From the NCBI RefSeq assembly GCF_014932895.1, contig NZ_JACYOF010000008.1, positions 62,001 through 126,000 of the forward strand: a DNA stretch of 64,000 bases, read 5' to 3'. Under the pieces are notes generated by a model, which saw only the letters and a program-made list of their open reading frames with translations, was not told where the DNA came from and did not search any database. Made by a program: the position numbers and the translations under genes. Source of the DNA: Bacillus thuringiensis (GTDB lineage: Bacteria > Bacillota > Bacilli > Bacillales > Bacillaceae_G). Shown piece after piece: positions 43,490 through 51,684 of the stretch; position 1 is the stretch's first letter; every line of letters begins with the position of its first letter.

Positions 43490-44018
43490 GTTGCTTTTCT
43501 CCTTCAATTAACTCATCCATTGTAAATAAAGAGTGTAACTGCAATCCATCTTCTAATAAGTTATCTCTTCCTTCTTTTGTTCGTTCAATCACGCCTAAAA
43601 CATGATTAACTTTCGCACCTAGTTCACTTAAATCTTTCGTGCTTAATAATATTTGACCGCCTGTCGTAATAACATCTTCAACAACACAAACATTTTTCCC
43701 AGTAATATTAACACCCTCTGCTAACTTACATGTGCCGTACTTCTTCGCTTCTTTTCTTACGAATACAACTGGTATACCTGTTTGTAAAGATAATGCTGTC
43801 GCTACTGGAATTCCTCCCATCTCTAAACCTGCTAATACTTCAGTTTCAGGAGGAACGAGCTCTTTCAATTGTTTAGCAATTTCTAATAATAGTACTGGGT
43901 TCGATTCGAATAAGTATTTATCAAAGTATTGATTTGATACTTGTCCTGATCGAAGCTTAAATGTTCCCGTTAAACGCGACGTATTGTAAATTTCCTTTGC
44001 TAACTCCCATTTCTCCAT
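43476..44018 (-). CDS. Orotate phosphoribosyltransferase-like protein (PyrE family)
   Basis: 180 residues, type I phosphoribosyltransferase fold with the PRPP loop VCVVEDVITTGGQ (about 110) and FVRKEAKKYGT. PyrE forms orotidine 5'-phosphate from orotate and PRPP. The gene is not in a pyr operon here; it is paired with a NUDIX hydrolase, so it may be a stand-alone or divergent paralogue with a salvage role. The ATG follows GGGGAGAGAGAAA; the upstream extension has no ribosome site of its own. Confidence 0.82.
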   Translation of the reverse strand: MEKWELAKEIYNTSRLTGTFKLRSGQVSNQYFDKYLFESNPVLLLEIAKQLKELVPPETEVLAGLEMGGIPVATALSLQTGIPVVFVRKEAKKYGTCKLAEGVNITGKNVCVVEDVITTGGQILLSTKDLSELGAKVNHVLGVIERTKEGRDNLLEDGLQLHSLFTMDELIEGEKQHAKS

Positions 44019-44092
44019 TTTCTCTCTCCCCTTTATGCACAAATTAATTCATTCTATCATGTTTGTAATTATTTGTATATTCTTAAAAATGG

Positions 44093-44127
44093 AAATAAAA
44101 GAGTCGATTCCTAAGAATCGACTCTTC
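44093..44127 (-). terminator. Terminator of the kbl-tdh operon
   Basis: AGAGTCGATTC-CTA-GAATCGACTCT-like stem with TTTTATTTCC on the minus strand. Confidence 0.85.
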
Positions 44128-44130
44128 CTA

Positions 44131-45096
44131 TTAATTCATCACTAACTCAGCTGTGAGCTTTTTTTTTAACTTAGCCAACATGTCCGTTGTCATTTTGTCT
44201 AAATCGTATTCTGCTTTAAAGCCCCACTCTTTCATTGCTGCAGTTGCGTCAATAGAGTTTGGCCAGCTATCAGCGATTGTTTGACGAGCTGGATCTACCG
44301 CGTAATCCATTGTAAAGTTCGGGATGTGTTTACGAATTGATGCTGCGATTTGCTCTGGTTCAAAGCTCATTGCTGTAATGTTAAATGCATTTCTATGCAC
44401 TAGCTTACTTGGATCAGCTTCCATTAAAGAAATAATCGCTTGTAAAGCATCCGGCATATACATCATGTCCATGTACGTTCCTTCAGCAATGTATGAGGTG
44501 TATGCACCTTTTTTAATCGCCTCATAATAAATCTCAACTGCATAATCAGTCGTTCCGCCTCCTGGAGGAGCTACGTAAGAAATTAAACCTGGGAAACGTA
44601 CCCCACGCGTATCAACACCGAATTTTTGATAATAGTAATCACATAATAATTCTCCTGCTACTTTGTTTACCCCATACATCGTAGTAGGACGCTGAATTGT
44701 ATCTTGTGGTGTATTATCTTTCGGCGTTGATGGACCGAATGCACCGATAGAACTTGGCGTGAAGAACTTACAGTTTAATTCACGTGCTGCTTCTAATGCA
44801 TTTACAAGTCCGCCCATATTTAAATTCCATGCAAATAACGGATTTTTTTCTGCTGTCGCTGAAAGTAAAGCTGCTAAATGAATAATTGTATCTACTTCAT
44901 TACGCTTTGCAATATCATGTAATTTTTGTCCATCTGTTACATCTAACGTTTCAAATGGACCAGACTTTACTACTTCACTATCTGTTTCACGAATATCTGT
45001 TGCAATAACATTTGATGCGCCGTATACATCACGAAGTTTCATTACTAGTTCAGAACCAATTTGCCCTAAAGAACCGGTTACTAGAATTTTTTTCAT
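44131..45096 (-). CDS. tdh: L-threonine 3-dehydrogenase, short-chain (epimerase-like) type
   Basis: 321 residues, extended short-chain dehydrogenase with the NAD motif [11 protein letters not shown] at the start and the catalytic YGVNK (YxxxK, about 145). Sequence features and pairing with kbl identify it as the GalE-like threonine dehydrogenase rather than the zinc-dependent type. It oxidises L-threonine to 2-amino-3-ketobutyrate. The ATG at 45096 is preceded by GGAGTGGGGAAA; a GTG three codons upstream is possible. It is the second gene of the kbl-tdh unit. Confidence 0.88.
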   Translation of the reverse strand: MKKILVTGSLGQIGSELVMKLRDVYGASNVIATDIRETDSEVVKSGPFETLDVTDGQKLHDIAKRNEVDTIIHLAALLSATAEKNPLFAWNLNMGGLVNALEAARELNCKFFTPSSIGAFGPSTPKDNTPQDTIQRPTTMYGVNKVAGELLCDYYYQKFGVDTRGVRFPGLISYVAPPGGGTTDYAVEIYYEAIKKGAYTSYIAEGTYMDMMYMPDALQAIISLMEADPSKLVHRNAFNITAMSFEPEQIAASIRKHIPNFTMDYAVDPARQTIADSWPNSIDATAAMKEWGFKAEYDLDKMTTDMLAKLKKKLTAELVMN

Positions 45097-45140
45097 TTTC
45101 CCCACTCCTCATTTGCAAGCTATTCAAAAGATGTCATTAC

Positions 45141-46331
45141 TTAAATGATGCCCATTTCTTTCCCTACTTTTTCATATTTAAGAATTGCTTCATCTAGCAT
45201 TTCCTTCGTATGAGCTGCCGTAGGCATATTACGAACTCGTCCTGTTCCTTTTGCTACAGTTGGGAACACGATAGATTTTGCATATACGCCTTCTTCATTT
45301 AGACGTTTACTAAATTCTTGTGTTAATACTTCGTCCCCAATGATACAAGGTGTAATTGGCGTTTCACTTTCCCCAATGTTAAAGCCAAGTTCTTTTAATC
45401 CTTGTTTTAAATAGCGGCCATTTTCCCATAGACGATCGTGCAACTCTGTGCTTTCCATTAAGATTTCAATTGATCTCATGCAAGCTGCTGCATCAGCTGG
45501 TGTTAACGCTGTAGAGAATAAAAACGGACGTGAACGAACTTTTAACCAATCAATTAAGTTTTGTTTCCCTGCTACATATCCACCAATTACCCCAATTGCT
45601 TTTGATAATGTACCAATTTGGAAATCAACTTTATCTGAAAGACCGAAGTGCTTTACAGTTCCTGCACCTTTTCCAAGTACACCTGAACCGTGTGCATCAT
45701 CTACATATGTCATTAAATCTAATTCTTCTGCAATCTCAACAATTTCTGGTAGTTTTGCAACATCTCCATCCATTGAAAAGACACCGTCTGTAATTACCAT
45801 TAATTTATTGTAAAGACCTGATTCTTTCGCCGCGATTGCTTTTTGGCGTAAATCTTCCATATCAGAATGTTTATAAACGATAATTTTTGCTTTTGATAGA
45901 CGACTACCATCAATAATAGATGCGTGGTTTAATTCATCTGAAAGAATCGCATCATTTTTATCCATAACAGCTGAAATCGCTGCCATATTACAATTAAATC
46001 CTGATTGATAAGCAATCGCTGCTTCTGTATGTTTAAACTTTGCAATTGTTTCTTCTAATTTAATATGCAAATCTAAAGTACCGTTAATTGTACGAACAGC
46101 TCCTGCTCCAACGCCGTACTTATGAATTGCACCAACCGCTGCTTCTTGTAAACGGCTATCTGTTGCTAATCCAAGATAGTTGTTTGAAGATAAGTTAATA
46201 TATTCTTTTCCGCCAATTGTAATGATCGGTCCATTTGAACTCTCAAGCGGATCAATTACGTTATAAAGCCCCTTTGATTTTAAATCCTCTAAATTTTCTT
46301 CTAAAAATTTCGCAAGTGTTTTACTAGACAT
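45141..46331 (-). CDS. kbl: Glycine C-acetyltransferase (2-amino-3-ketobutyrate CoA ligase)
   Basis: 396 residues, alpha-oxoamine synthase family of PLP enzymes; PLP-binding Lys in [12 protein letters not shown] (about 242), the conserved [12 protein letters not shown] (about 205) and [11 protein letters not shown]. It splits 2-amino-3-ketobutyrate with CoA into glycine and acetyl-CoA, completing threonine breakdown started by the neighbouring tdh. Length matches Kbl. The ATG at 46331 follows GGGAGGCTTCACG; the six upstream codons overlap the ribosome site. Confidence 0.92.
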   Translation of the reverse strand: MSSKTLAKFLEENLEDLKSKGLYNVIDPLESSNGPIITIGGKEYINLSSNNYLGLATDSRLQEAAVGAIHKYGVGAGAVRTINGTLDLHIKLEETIAKFKHTEAAIAYQSGFNCNMAAISAVMDKNDAILSDELNHASIIDGSRLSKAKIIVYKHSDMEDLRQKAIAAKESGLYNKLMVITDGVFSMDGDVAKLPEIVEIAEELDLMTYVDDAHGSGVLGKGAGTVKHFGLSDKVDFQIGTLSKAIGVIGGYVAGKQNLIDWLKVRSRPFLFSTALTPADAAACMRSIEILMESTELHDRLWENGRYLKQGLKELGFNIGESETPITPCIIGDEVLTQEFSKRLNEEGVYAKSIVFPTVAKGTGRVRNMPTAAHTKEMLDEAILKYEKVGKEMGII

Positions 46332-46544
46332 CGTGAAGCCTCCCATCATTCATGTAAGCGAATTATTATCTTAATAGTTCTAATAATCCCTCTACTAGCT
46401 TAACACGTTTTCAGAATTTATTATAGAAAAATAGTTTAAAGTAACCGCTTACATTTTTAGATTATATACGATTCATTACAAGAAATCTATCATTTACTTT
46501 TCATATTTGATAGAATAAAAAAAATACTTGGGAGGGCTTCAAAC

Positions 46545-47276
46545 ATGGCATTTACAGAATCTGATGTATATAATAACGAAGCATTTTGGGAACAATATAT
46601 GAAACGAAGATATCGAGAAAATAGCCCGAATGAATCGATTGAAAAGCCAGCATTCTTTCAGCTCATTGGTAATGTACAAGGAAAACAAATTCTCGATTTA
46701 GGCTGCGGTGATGCTAAGTTTGGCGAGGAATTATTAGAAAACGGCTGCCACTCTTACACTGGTATTGAAGGCTCTCAACTTATGTATGAAAAAGCTAGAA
46801 AACAACTAGAAAATAAAAATGGATCTATTCATTTTATAAACCTCAAAGATTATACCTATCCCCCTTCTACTTTTGATTTAGTAACATCTAGACTCGCCCT
46901 ACATTATATTGAACATCTTGATATCATTTTTCAGCATGTATTTCAAACTTTAAAAACGAACGGAACCTTTATCTTTAGCGTTCAACATCCCATTATTACC
47001 TCTTCATTTGAAAGCTTACAAACGAGTGGCAAGAGGACAAGTTGGCTCGTCGATGATTACTTTAAAATAGGAAAGCGTGTTGAACCATGGATTGACCAAG
47101 AGGTTATTAAATATCATCGTACAATAGAAGAGTACTTCACATTATTACAACAAGCCGGATTTACAATTACACACTTAAAAGAAGCTACACCAAATCTAGC
47201 CTATTTTCAGAGTAAAGAAGAGTATGAACGTCGTTTACGGATTCCTCTCTTCCTCTTATTTTCTTGCAAAAAATAA
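46545..47276 (+). CDS. Class I SAM-dependent methyltransferase
   Basis: 243 residues with the SAM-binding motif I ILDLGCGDAKFGEEL (about 51-65), motif II region FDLVTSRLALHYIEH and a post-motif NGTFIFSVQHP. The fold is clear; the substrate is not. The gene is alone, divergent from kbl, with GGGAGGGCTTCAAAC before the ATG, and ends at a bidirectional terminator. Confidence 0.87.
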   Translation: MAFTESDVYNNEAFWEQYMKRRYRENSPNESIEKPAFFQLIGNVQGKQILDLGCGDAKFGEELLENGCHSYTGIEGSQLMYEKARKQLENKNGSIHFINLKDYTYPPSTFDLVTSRLALHYIEHLDIIFQHVFQTLKTNGTFIFSVQHPIITSSFESLQTSGKRTSWLVDDYFKIGKRVEPWIDQEVIKYHRTIEEYFTLLQQAGFTITHLKEATPNLAYFQSKEEYERRLRIPLFLLFSCKK

Positions 47277-47307
47277 AAAAGGAGATGAATCATTCATCTC
47301 CTTTTTT
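47275..47307. terminator. Bidirectional terminator between the methyltransferase and the ABC ATPase
   Basis: AAAAAAGGAGATGAA-TCA-TTCATCTCCTTTTTT, nearly perfect with T-runs on both strands. Confidence 0.88.
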
Positions 47308-48128
47308 CACCTTATTGCCTGAGTAACTTCTTTAACTAGTCGTCTCCCTCTTCCGTGCGGGATACAAAGCGGTGTTCCAAACAATGGATCCGTGCTAATT
47401 TGACACTCCATTCGGAATACATCACGTACTAGTTTCTCATCCACTACTTCTTCTGGCTTACCTTGCGCATATATTTGTTTATCTTGAATTGCTACAATAT
47501 TATCTGCATAGCGGCATGCTAAATTTAAATCGTGTAATACCATAACAATTGTTCGTTGTTCTGTTTCATTTAATTCAAATAATAAATCTAGCACTTCAAT
47601 TTGGTGAGTCATATCTAAATATGTAGTTGGCTCATCCAGTAAAATAATGTCTGTATCTTGCGCCAGCGTCATTGCAATCCAAGCGCGTTGACGTTGCCCA
47701 CCTGAAAGGGCATGCACATCACGCTCAGCAAATTCTGTCATACCTGTGGCTGCAAGTGCCTTCTGTACCATTTCCTCATCTTTTTCTGACCATTGCTTCA
47801 GCCATGTTTGATATGGATAACGCCCTTGCTTTACAAGTTGCAATACTGTAAGTCCTTCTGGCGCTTGCGGTCCTTGCGGTAAAATCGCCATTTGACGCGC
47901 GATTTGCTTCGTTTGCATATTTTGAATCGCCTTATCGTCTAATAAAATATCACCCGATGTTGGTTTTAACAATCTAGCCAGTGAACGCAATAAAGTTGAT
48001 TTTCCGCACCCGTTAGAACCAATGAAAATTGTGATTTTCCCTTTTGGGATTTCTAAATTTAATTCATCAATAATAATTGTATCACCATAAGACAGCGTTA
48101 AACGTTTCGTCTTCAATGCTTTTTGCAT
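47307..48128 (-). CDS. Iron-siderophore-type ABC transporter ATP-binding protein (YusV/FecE-like)
   Basis: 273 residues: Walker [11 protein letters not shown] (about 37-46), Q-loop ILPQGPQAP, signature [18 protein letters not shown], Walker [13 protein letters not shown] and switch His in [13 protein letters not shown]. The TYLDMTHQ motif and PHGRGRR tail are typical of the FecE/FhuC/YusV group that energises siderophore and haem permeases. No permease or binding protein is encoded beside it, so it must serve permeases elsewhere, as YusV does in B. subtilis. A good Fur box about 180 bp upstream supports iron control. Confidence 0.88.
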   Translation of the reverse strand: MQKALKTKRLTLSYGDTIIIDELNLEIPKGKITIFIGSNGCGKSTLLRSLARLLKPTSGDILLDDKAIQNMQTKQIARQMAILPQGPQAPEGLTVLQLVKQGRYPYQTWLKQWSEKDEEMVQKALAATGMTEFAERDVHALSGGQRQRAWIAMTLAQDTDIILLDEPTTYLDMTHQIEVLDLLFELNETEQRTIVMVLHDLNLACRYADNIVAIQDKQIYAQGKPEEVVDEKLVRDVFRMECQISTDPLFGTPLCIPHGRGRRLVKEVTQAIR

Positions 48129-48309
48129 ATTCCTCTCCCTTTATAAACTTTGACCTCTTTAAACATACGTACAATCTCGTTTTTTTAAATATATTTACCA
48201 CACTCTTACAAAAAAGATGTATTTATTTCATTTTTTATAACTATATATTTCTCTTCCAATTTATATGATTACGCTGTTATTGTATTTCAATTTGAATCTC
48301 TTCGTCAAC

Positions 48310-48328
48310 GATAATGAGAATTATTATC
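48310..48328 (-). promoter_or_regulatory. Fur box upstream of the siderophore ATPase
   Basis: GATAATGAGAATTATTATC agrees with the 19-bp Fur consensus at 17 of 19 positions. It lies about 180 bp upstream of the ATPase start within a 660-bp gap (48129-48790) and more than 450 bp from the divergent peptide transporter, so the ATPase is the likely target. Confidence 0.78.
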
Positions 48329-48564
48329 ATAAGGAAACTAAAAAATACAATTCGCCTTCTTACTATCACCAATTATCCATAACTGAAAATATTATTTAGT
48401 GTATAACATGTACAATGTCATAACCATTTCCCCTAAATTCTATAAGACTTGTTATTTCACGGAAATGTCACATTATTTCGTTTTGTATTTTTATTCCCAA
48501 TATGTTATATTATAAAAGTAAATAAAATATATTTTCTTTATATCAGAATAATTTTTCTAATCTA

Positions 48565-48579
48565 AATTTTCTGATTAAT
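48565..48579 (+). promoter_or_regulatory. Weak CodY-like motif upstream of the peptide transporter
   Basis: AATTTTCTGATTAAT matches 12 of 15 consensus positions; a weak cre-like sequence (TGAAAACGCTTATCA) follows at 48618. Both are tentative. Confidence 0.25.
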
Positions 48580-48717
48580 CATTATTTTATTTTCTTTTAG
48601 AATTCAATTATTACATTTGAAAACGCTTATCATCTCGTTTTCAGGGCAAAATACAGTAGCGGTTGAAGAAAAATAGAACTTTTTTAGGAATTTTCTTTCT
48701 ATTTCCATATAATTCTA

Positions 48718-48747
48718 TTGACTTCTAAATATTTTGTAAATTAAAAT
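48718..48747 (+). promoter_or_regulatory. Probable SigA promoter of the peptide transporter
   Basis: TTGACT (48718-48723) and TAAAAT (48742-48747) with 18-bp spacing, about 44 bp before the start codon. Confidence 0.55.
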
Positions 48748-48790
48748 GATTACATAAATATCCGTTATACAGGATTAGGGGGAAACAAAA

Positions 48791-50176
48791 ATGGATGCAG
48801 CTTTAAAATTAGACAAAGCTGGAGAGCAACAATCACCAAAGAAACATCCACCAGGGTTGTATTTGTTGTTCTTAACAGAAATGTGGGAAAGATTTAGTTA
48901 TTATGGAATGCGTGGCCTTTTAGTTCTTTATTTAACAACTGCTGTTGTTAGTGGCGGGTTAGGATTTGATGAGGCATTCGCAGTGCAATTATATGGTACT
49001 TTTACAGCGGCGGTATATTTCATGCCAATTATAGGCGGATGGCTAACTGATCATTATATTACAAGACGTCATGCCATTACTCTCGGCGGAATTATTATGG
49101 CAATTGGTAACTTTGTACTATTCTCAATGAATACAAAAACAGGACTACTCCTTGGATTAGTACTATTAGTTATTGGTAATGGATTCTTTAAACCAAATAT
49201 TTCTACACTGTTAGGTGAATTGTATGAAGAAAATGATTCACGTCGTGACAGTGCATTTACTATCTTCTATATGGGTATTAACGTAGGTGCTTTCTTCGCT
49301 CCACTTATTTGTGGATTTTTAGCAGAAGATTTCTTTAAAACAAGCGTCGATGGCGTTATGGTTATGGGATATAAATACGGATTCTTAGCAGCTTGTATCG
49401 GTATGATTATCGGACAAATTGTTTTCAACTTATTAGCTCCTCGCTACCTTGGTAAAGCAGGAACAACAGTTGTTGGTAAAAAATCAAAAAATCAGCCTGC
49501 AATCGAAAAGAAACCTTTAACAAAACAAGAAAAAAATCGCACTTGGGCAATTTTAATTTTAACTTGTTTCGTAGTATTCTTCTGGGCAGGATTTGAGCAA
49601 GCTGGTAGTTCTTTAACACTTTATACAAATAAATTTGTTGATCGTACAATTTTCGGTTGGGAAATTCCAACATCTTGGTTCCAATCAGTTAACCCAGCAT
49701 TTATCGTACTCCTTGCACCATTCGTATCTATGCTTTGGTTAAAACTTTCTAAAACAAAACGCGGTGATTTAAAAGTGCCAACAAAAATGGCATTCGGTAT
49801 GATTTTACTAGGTATAGGTTACCTTGTTTTAACATTAGCAGTTCTAAAAACTGGTAGTAATGCAGCAGATATAACTGTAAAAGCAAACTTATTATTCATC
49901 GTTATCACTTATCTCTTCCATACAATTGGTGAGTTATTCTTATCACCAATCGGTCTATCCATGGTAAGTGCAATTGCTCCTGTAAAATTAGCATCATTAC
50001 TAATGGGAGTATGGTTAGCTGGTACGGGTATGGCTAACTGGTTAGCTGGTAAACTTGCTTCCTTTACACAATCATTAGGATACCTTGAAGTATTTGCAAG
50101 TATCGGTATTATCGTTATCGTCTTAGGACTTGTACTCCTTCTCTTCTCTAAAAAAGTTGCGAGTATGATGGAATAA
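48791..50176 (+). CDS. Di-/tripeptide:proton symporter, POT/PTR family
   Basis: 461 residues with 12-14 membrane helices. The PTR2 signatures are present: the ExxERFSYYG motif in LTEMWERFSYYGMRGLLVLY (helix 1) and GNGFFKPNISTLLGELYEE with FTIFYMGINVGAF. It imports small peptides with protons, feeding amino acids produced by the secreted proteases. Close to DtpT of Gram-positives. The ATG is preceded by AGGGGGAAACAAAA. Single gene with a strong terminator. Confidence 0.92.
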   Translation: MDAALKLDKAGEQQSPKKHPPGLYLLFLTEMWERFSYYGMRGLLVLYLTTAVVSGGLGFDEAFAVQLYGTFTAAVYFMPIIGGWLTDHYITRRHAITLGGIIMAIGNFVLFSMNTKTGLLLGLVLLVIGNGFFKPNISTLLGELYEENDSRRDSAFTIFYMGINVGAFFAPLICGFLAEDFFKTSVDGVMVMGYKYGFLAACIGMIIGQIVFNLLAPRYLGKAGTTVVGKKSKNQPAIEKKPLTKQEKNRTWAILILTCFVVFFWAGFEQAGSSLTLYTNKFVDRTIFGWEIPTSWFQSVNPAFIVLLAPFVSMLWLKLSKTKRGDLKVPTKMAFGMILLGIGYLVLTLAVLKTGSNAADITVKANLLFIVITYLFHTIGELFLSPIGLSMVSAIAPVKLASLLMGVWLAGTGMANWLAGKLASFTQSLGYLEVFASIGIIVIVLGLVLLLFSKKVASMME

Positions 50177-50182
50177 CACACA

Positions 50183-50219
50183 AAAAGACGCTTCTAAAAT
50201 TAGAAGCGTCTTTTTTATT
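50183..50219. terminator. Terminator between the peptide transporter and sspH
   Basis: AAAAGACGCTTCTAA-TTAGAAGCGTCTTTT stem with T-run on the plus strand; the converging sspH ends at the same place. Confidence 0.88.
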
Positions 50220-50397
50220 ACTTCTCCTCTAAAGCCGCCACATCCACGTGAACGCTTTCTCCAGGATTAGATACATCATACACTTGAGCAACTCCACTTT
50301 GCTCATCACAGCTCTCAATCCATACTGGTACGCCTTCATATGTAACATCAATTCTACTTGAAGAAGATAAGATTTGTTTCACGCGTGTCACATCCAT
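50218..50397 (-). CDS. sspH: Small acid-soluble spore protein, H type
   Basis: 59 residues beginning [20 protein letters not shown] and containing VPVWIES and VAQVYDV; this is the pattern of H-type SASPs (SspH). The ribosome site AAAGGAGGGATAGTAGT before the ATG is excellent. These minor SASPs are made in the forespore and packed in the spore core; they are not the alpha/beta DNA-binding type. The 190-bp region upstream contains only the promoter area and the terminator of the ArsR gene. Confidence 0.85.
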   Translation of the reverse strand: MDVTRVKQILSSSSRIDVTYEGVPVWIESCDEQSGVAQVYDVSNPGESVHVDVAALEEK

Positions 50398-50541
50398 ACT
50401 ACTATCCCTCCTTTTTTCTTACTACACTCCTTTCTATTTTTTCTTTTCCTTTTAGAATATATTCCGTAAGGAAGCATGTTGATTGATGGCCATTTCTTCC
50501 TCACATGCTAATATTTACTCTCTTGCTACCTTTCTGACAAA

Positions 50542-50575
50542 TAAAAAAAGACGTATATTCCACACGCCTTTTCCA
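50542..50575 (-). terminator. Terminator of the ArsR-type regulator
   Basis: AAGGCGT pairs with ACGTCTT (one G-T wobble) on the minus strand and is followed by TTTTTTT. Confidence 0.65.
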
Positions 50576-50588
50576 TAATATTCAAATT

Positions 50589-50876
50589 TTAAGAAAATAA
50601 TGTTTTTACTACTTCACTTACTTTATCGTTATGAATTTGATAATACACTTCTAACCCGCGTCTCTCAAAGCGTACTACTTTATTTTGCTTTAATTTCGTT
50701 AAATGTTGTGAAACCGTTGATTGTGGAATTTCTAATACTTCCTGTAATTGCGTTACATTGCACGTTCCACGCTGCATTAGTTCCATTACTAAGCGTAGAC
50801 GAAGTGGGTGAGCTAACGCTCTTAACATTTGTACATCTTCTTCTGAAATACGACATTCGAATTGATTTTGGCTCAT
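50589..50876 (-). CDS. ArsR/SmtB-family winged-helix regulator
   Basis: 95 residues: HTH_5 winged helix (about 14-90) with the motif LAHPLRLRLVMELMQRGTC and the recognition helix IPQSTVSQHLTKLKQNKVV. The usual alpha-3 ELCVCDL metal site of ArsR is replaced by GTCNVTQL, with a single cysteine there and one near residue 8, so metal sensing in the classic way is doubtful; redox sensing or another ligand is possible. It is alone in its transcript. A TATAAT-like promoter on the minus strand (51036-51065) suggests a leader of about 150 bases. Confidence 0.88.
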   Translation of the reverse strand: MSQNQFECRISEEDVQMLRALAHPLRLRLVMELMQRGTCNVTQLQEVLEIPQSTVSQHLTKLKQNKVVRFERRGLEVYYQIHNDKVSEVVKTLFS

Positions 50877-51035
50877 AAAGTTCCCCTCATTTTCATTTTT
50901 ATTTTCTTTTTATTTATTTATATATCTGTTCTTATATTTCCTGTTACGACATAACTTTATCAACCTATAACGCTGAAAATTTTTTCCACCTTTATCAGCA
51001 TAGAATTCAGGAAAAAATCCTTGCTGATTTTGAAT

Positions 51036-51065
51036 ATTATACTATATGATATAACGAAAAAGCAA
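51036..51065 (-). promoter_or_regulatory. Possible promoter of the ArsR-type gene
   Basis: On the minus strand TTGCTT and TATAAT with 18-bp spacing. If used, it gives a long leader containing a small GCTGA/TCAGC hairpin. Confidence 0.4.
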
Positions 51066-51482
51066 AATAACGGCCTACGAATACTTTGCTTGCAAACGTT
51101 GTTTTATCAGGCTTTTTGTTATATTTTCACCTCATTGAAATGCACAGTAATGGTATTGTAAAATACCGTCTATAATTGATAACCTATCGTAATGTAGTTG
51201 AACTATATTTAACCTCTTTGTTACGCTAAAAGTAATTTCCAGTAAAAAGAGATGATGTGGTATTAAAAATTTGTTTCTTATTTTTTATTCGTATTGCAAG
51301 CGGCTGGAATGTTACGCAAAACTTCCTATTAAATAAATACACCGTTCCTCATCACTAGATCCAACAGGGCAGATACGTGCTACGTACTAAACTTTATACT
51401 TGATGCAAAAAACGGCATCTAATATACACCTGTAGGAAAAATACCATATTAATACGTAAAAAAATATGCAAATAATTTATAC

Positions 51483-51515
51483 AGCGCACTCAAATTCATT
51501 TAAGTGCGCTTTTTG
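51483..51515 (+). terminator. Orphan terminator in the 808-bp gap before the lactate permease
   Basis: AGCGCACT/AGTGCGCT stem followed by TTTTTG on the plus strand only. No protein-coding frame with a start signal was found upstream of it between 50877 and 51482, so it may end a small RNA transcribed rightward. Confidence 0.65.
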
Positions 51516-51576
51516 TCTACTTTATGAACAAAACTTTACTTTTAACACTATTATGGAATAATTATACTTTTTTACG

Positions 51577-51605
51577 TTGACAATAGTGTTGAAGGAGAAT
51601 ATACT
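51577..51605 (+). promoter_or_regulatory. SigA promoter of the lactate permease
   Basis: TTGACA and TATACT separated by exactly 17 bp, one of the best matches in the window; transcription should start near 51612. Confidence 0.82.
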
Positions 51606-51620
51606 AAGCATGTAAGTTGA

Positions 51621-51658
51621 TTGTGAATAGTTTCACAAATAATGTGAATTTCTTCACA
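51621..51658 (+). promoter_or_regulatory. Tandem Rex operators downstream of the lactate permease promoter
   Basis: TTGTGAATAGTTTCACAA (51621-51638) fits the Rex consensus TTGTGAA-N4-TTCACAA exactly; a second, slightly weaker TGTGAATTTCTTCACA (51643-51658) follows with 21 bp between centres, i.e. the same face of the helix. Both lie between the promoter and the start codon. Fnr/Crp-type sites share TGTGA-N6-TCACA and are the alternative reading. Confidence 0.78.
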
Positions 51659-51684
51659 TATAATAGATAGGAGTTGTCATTATT

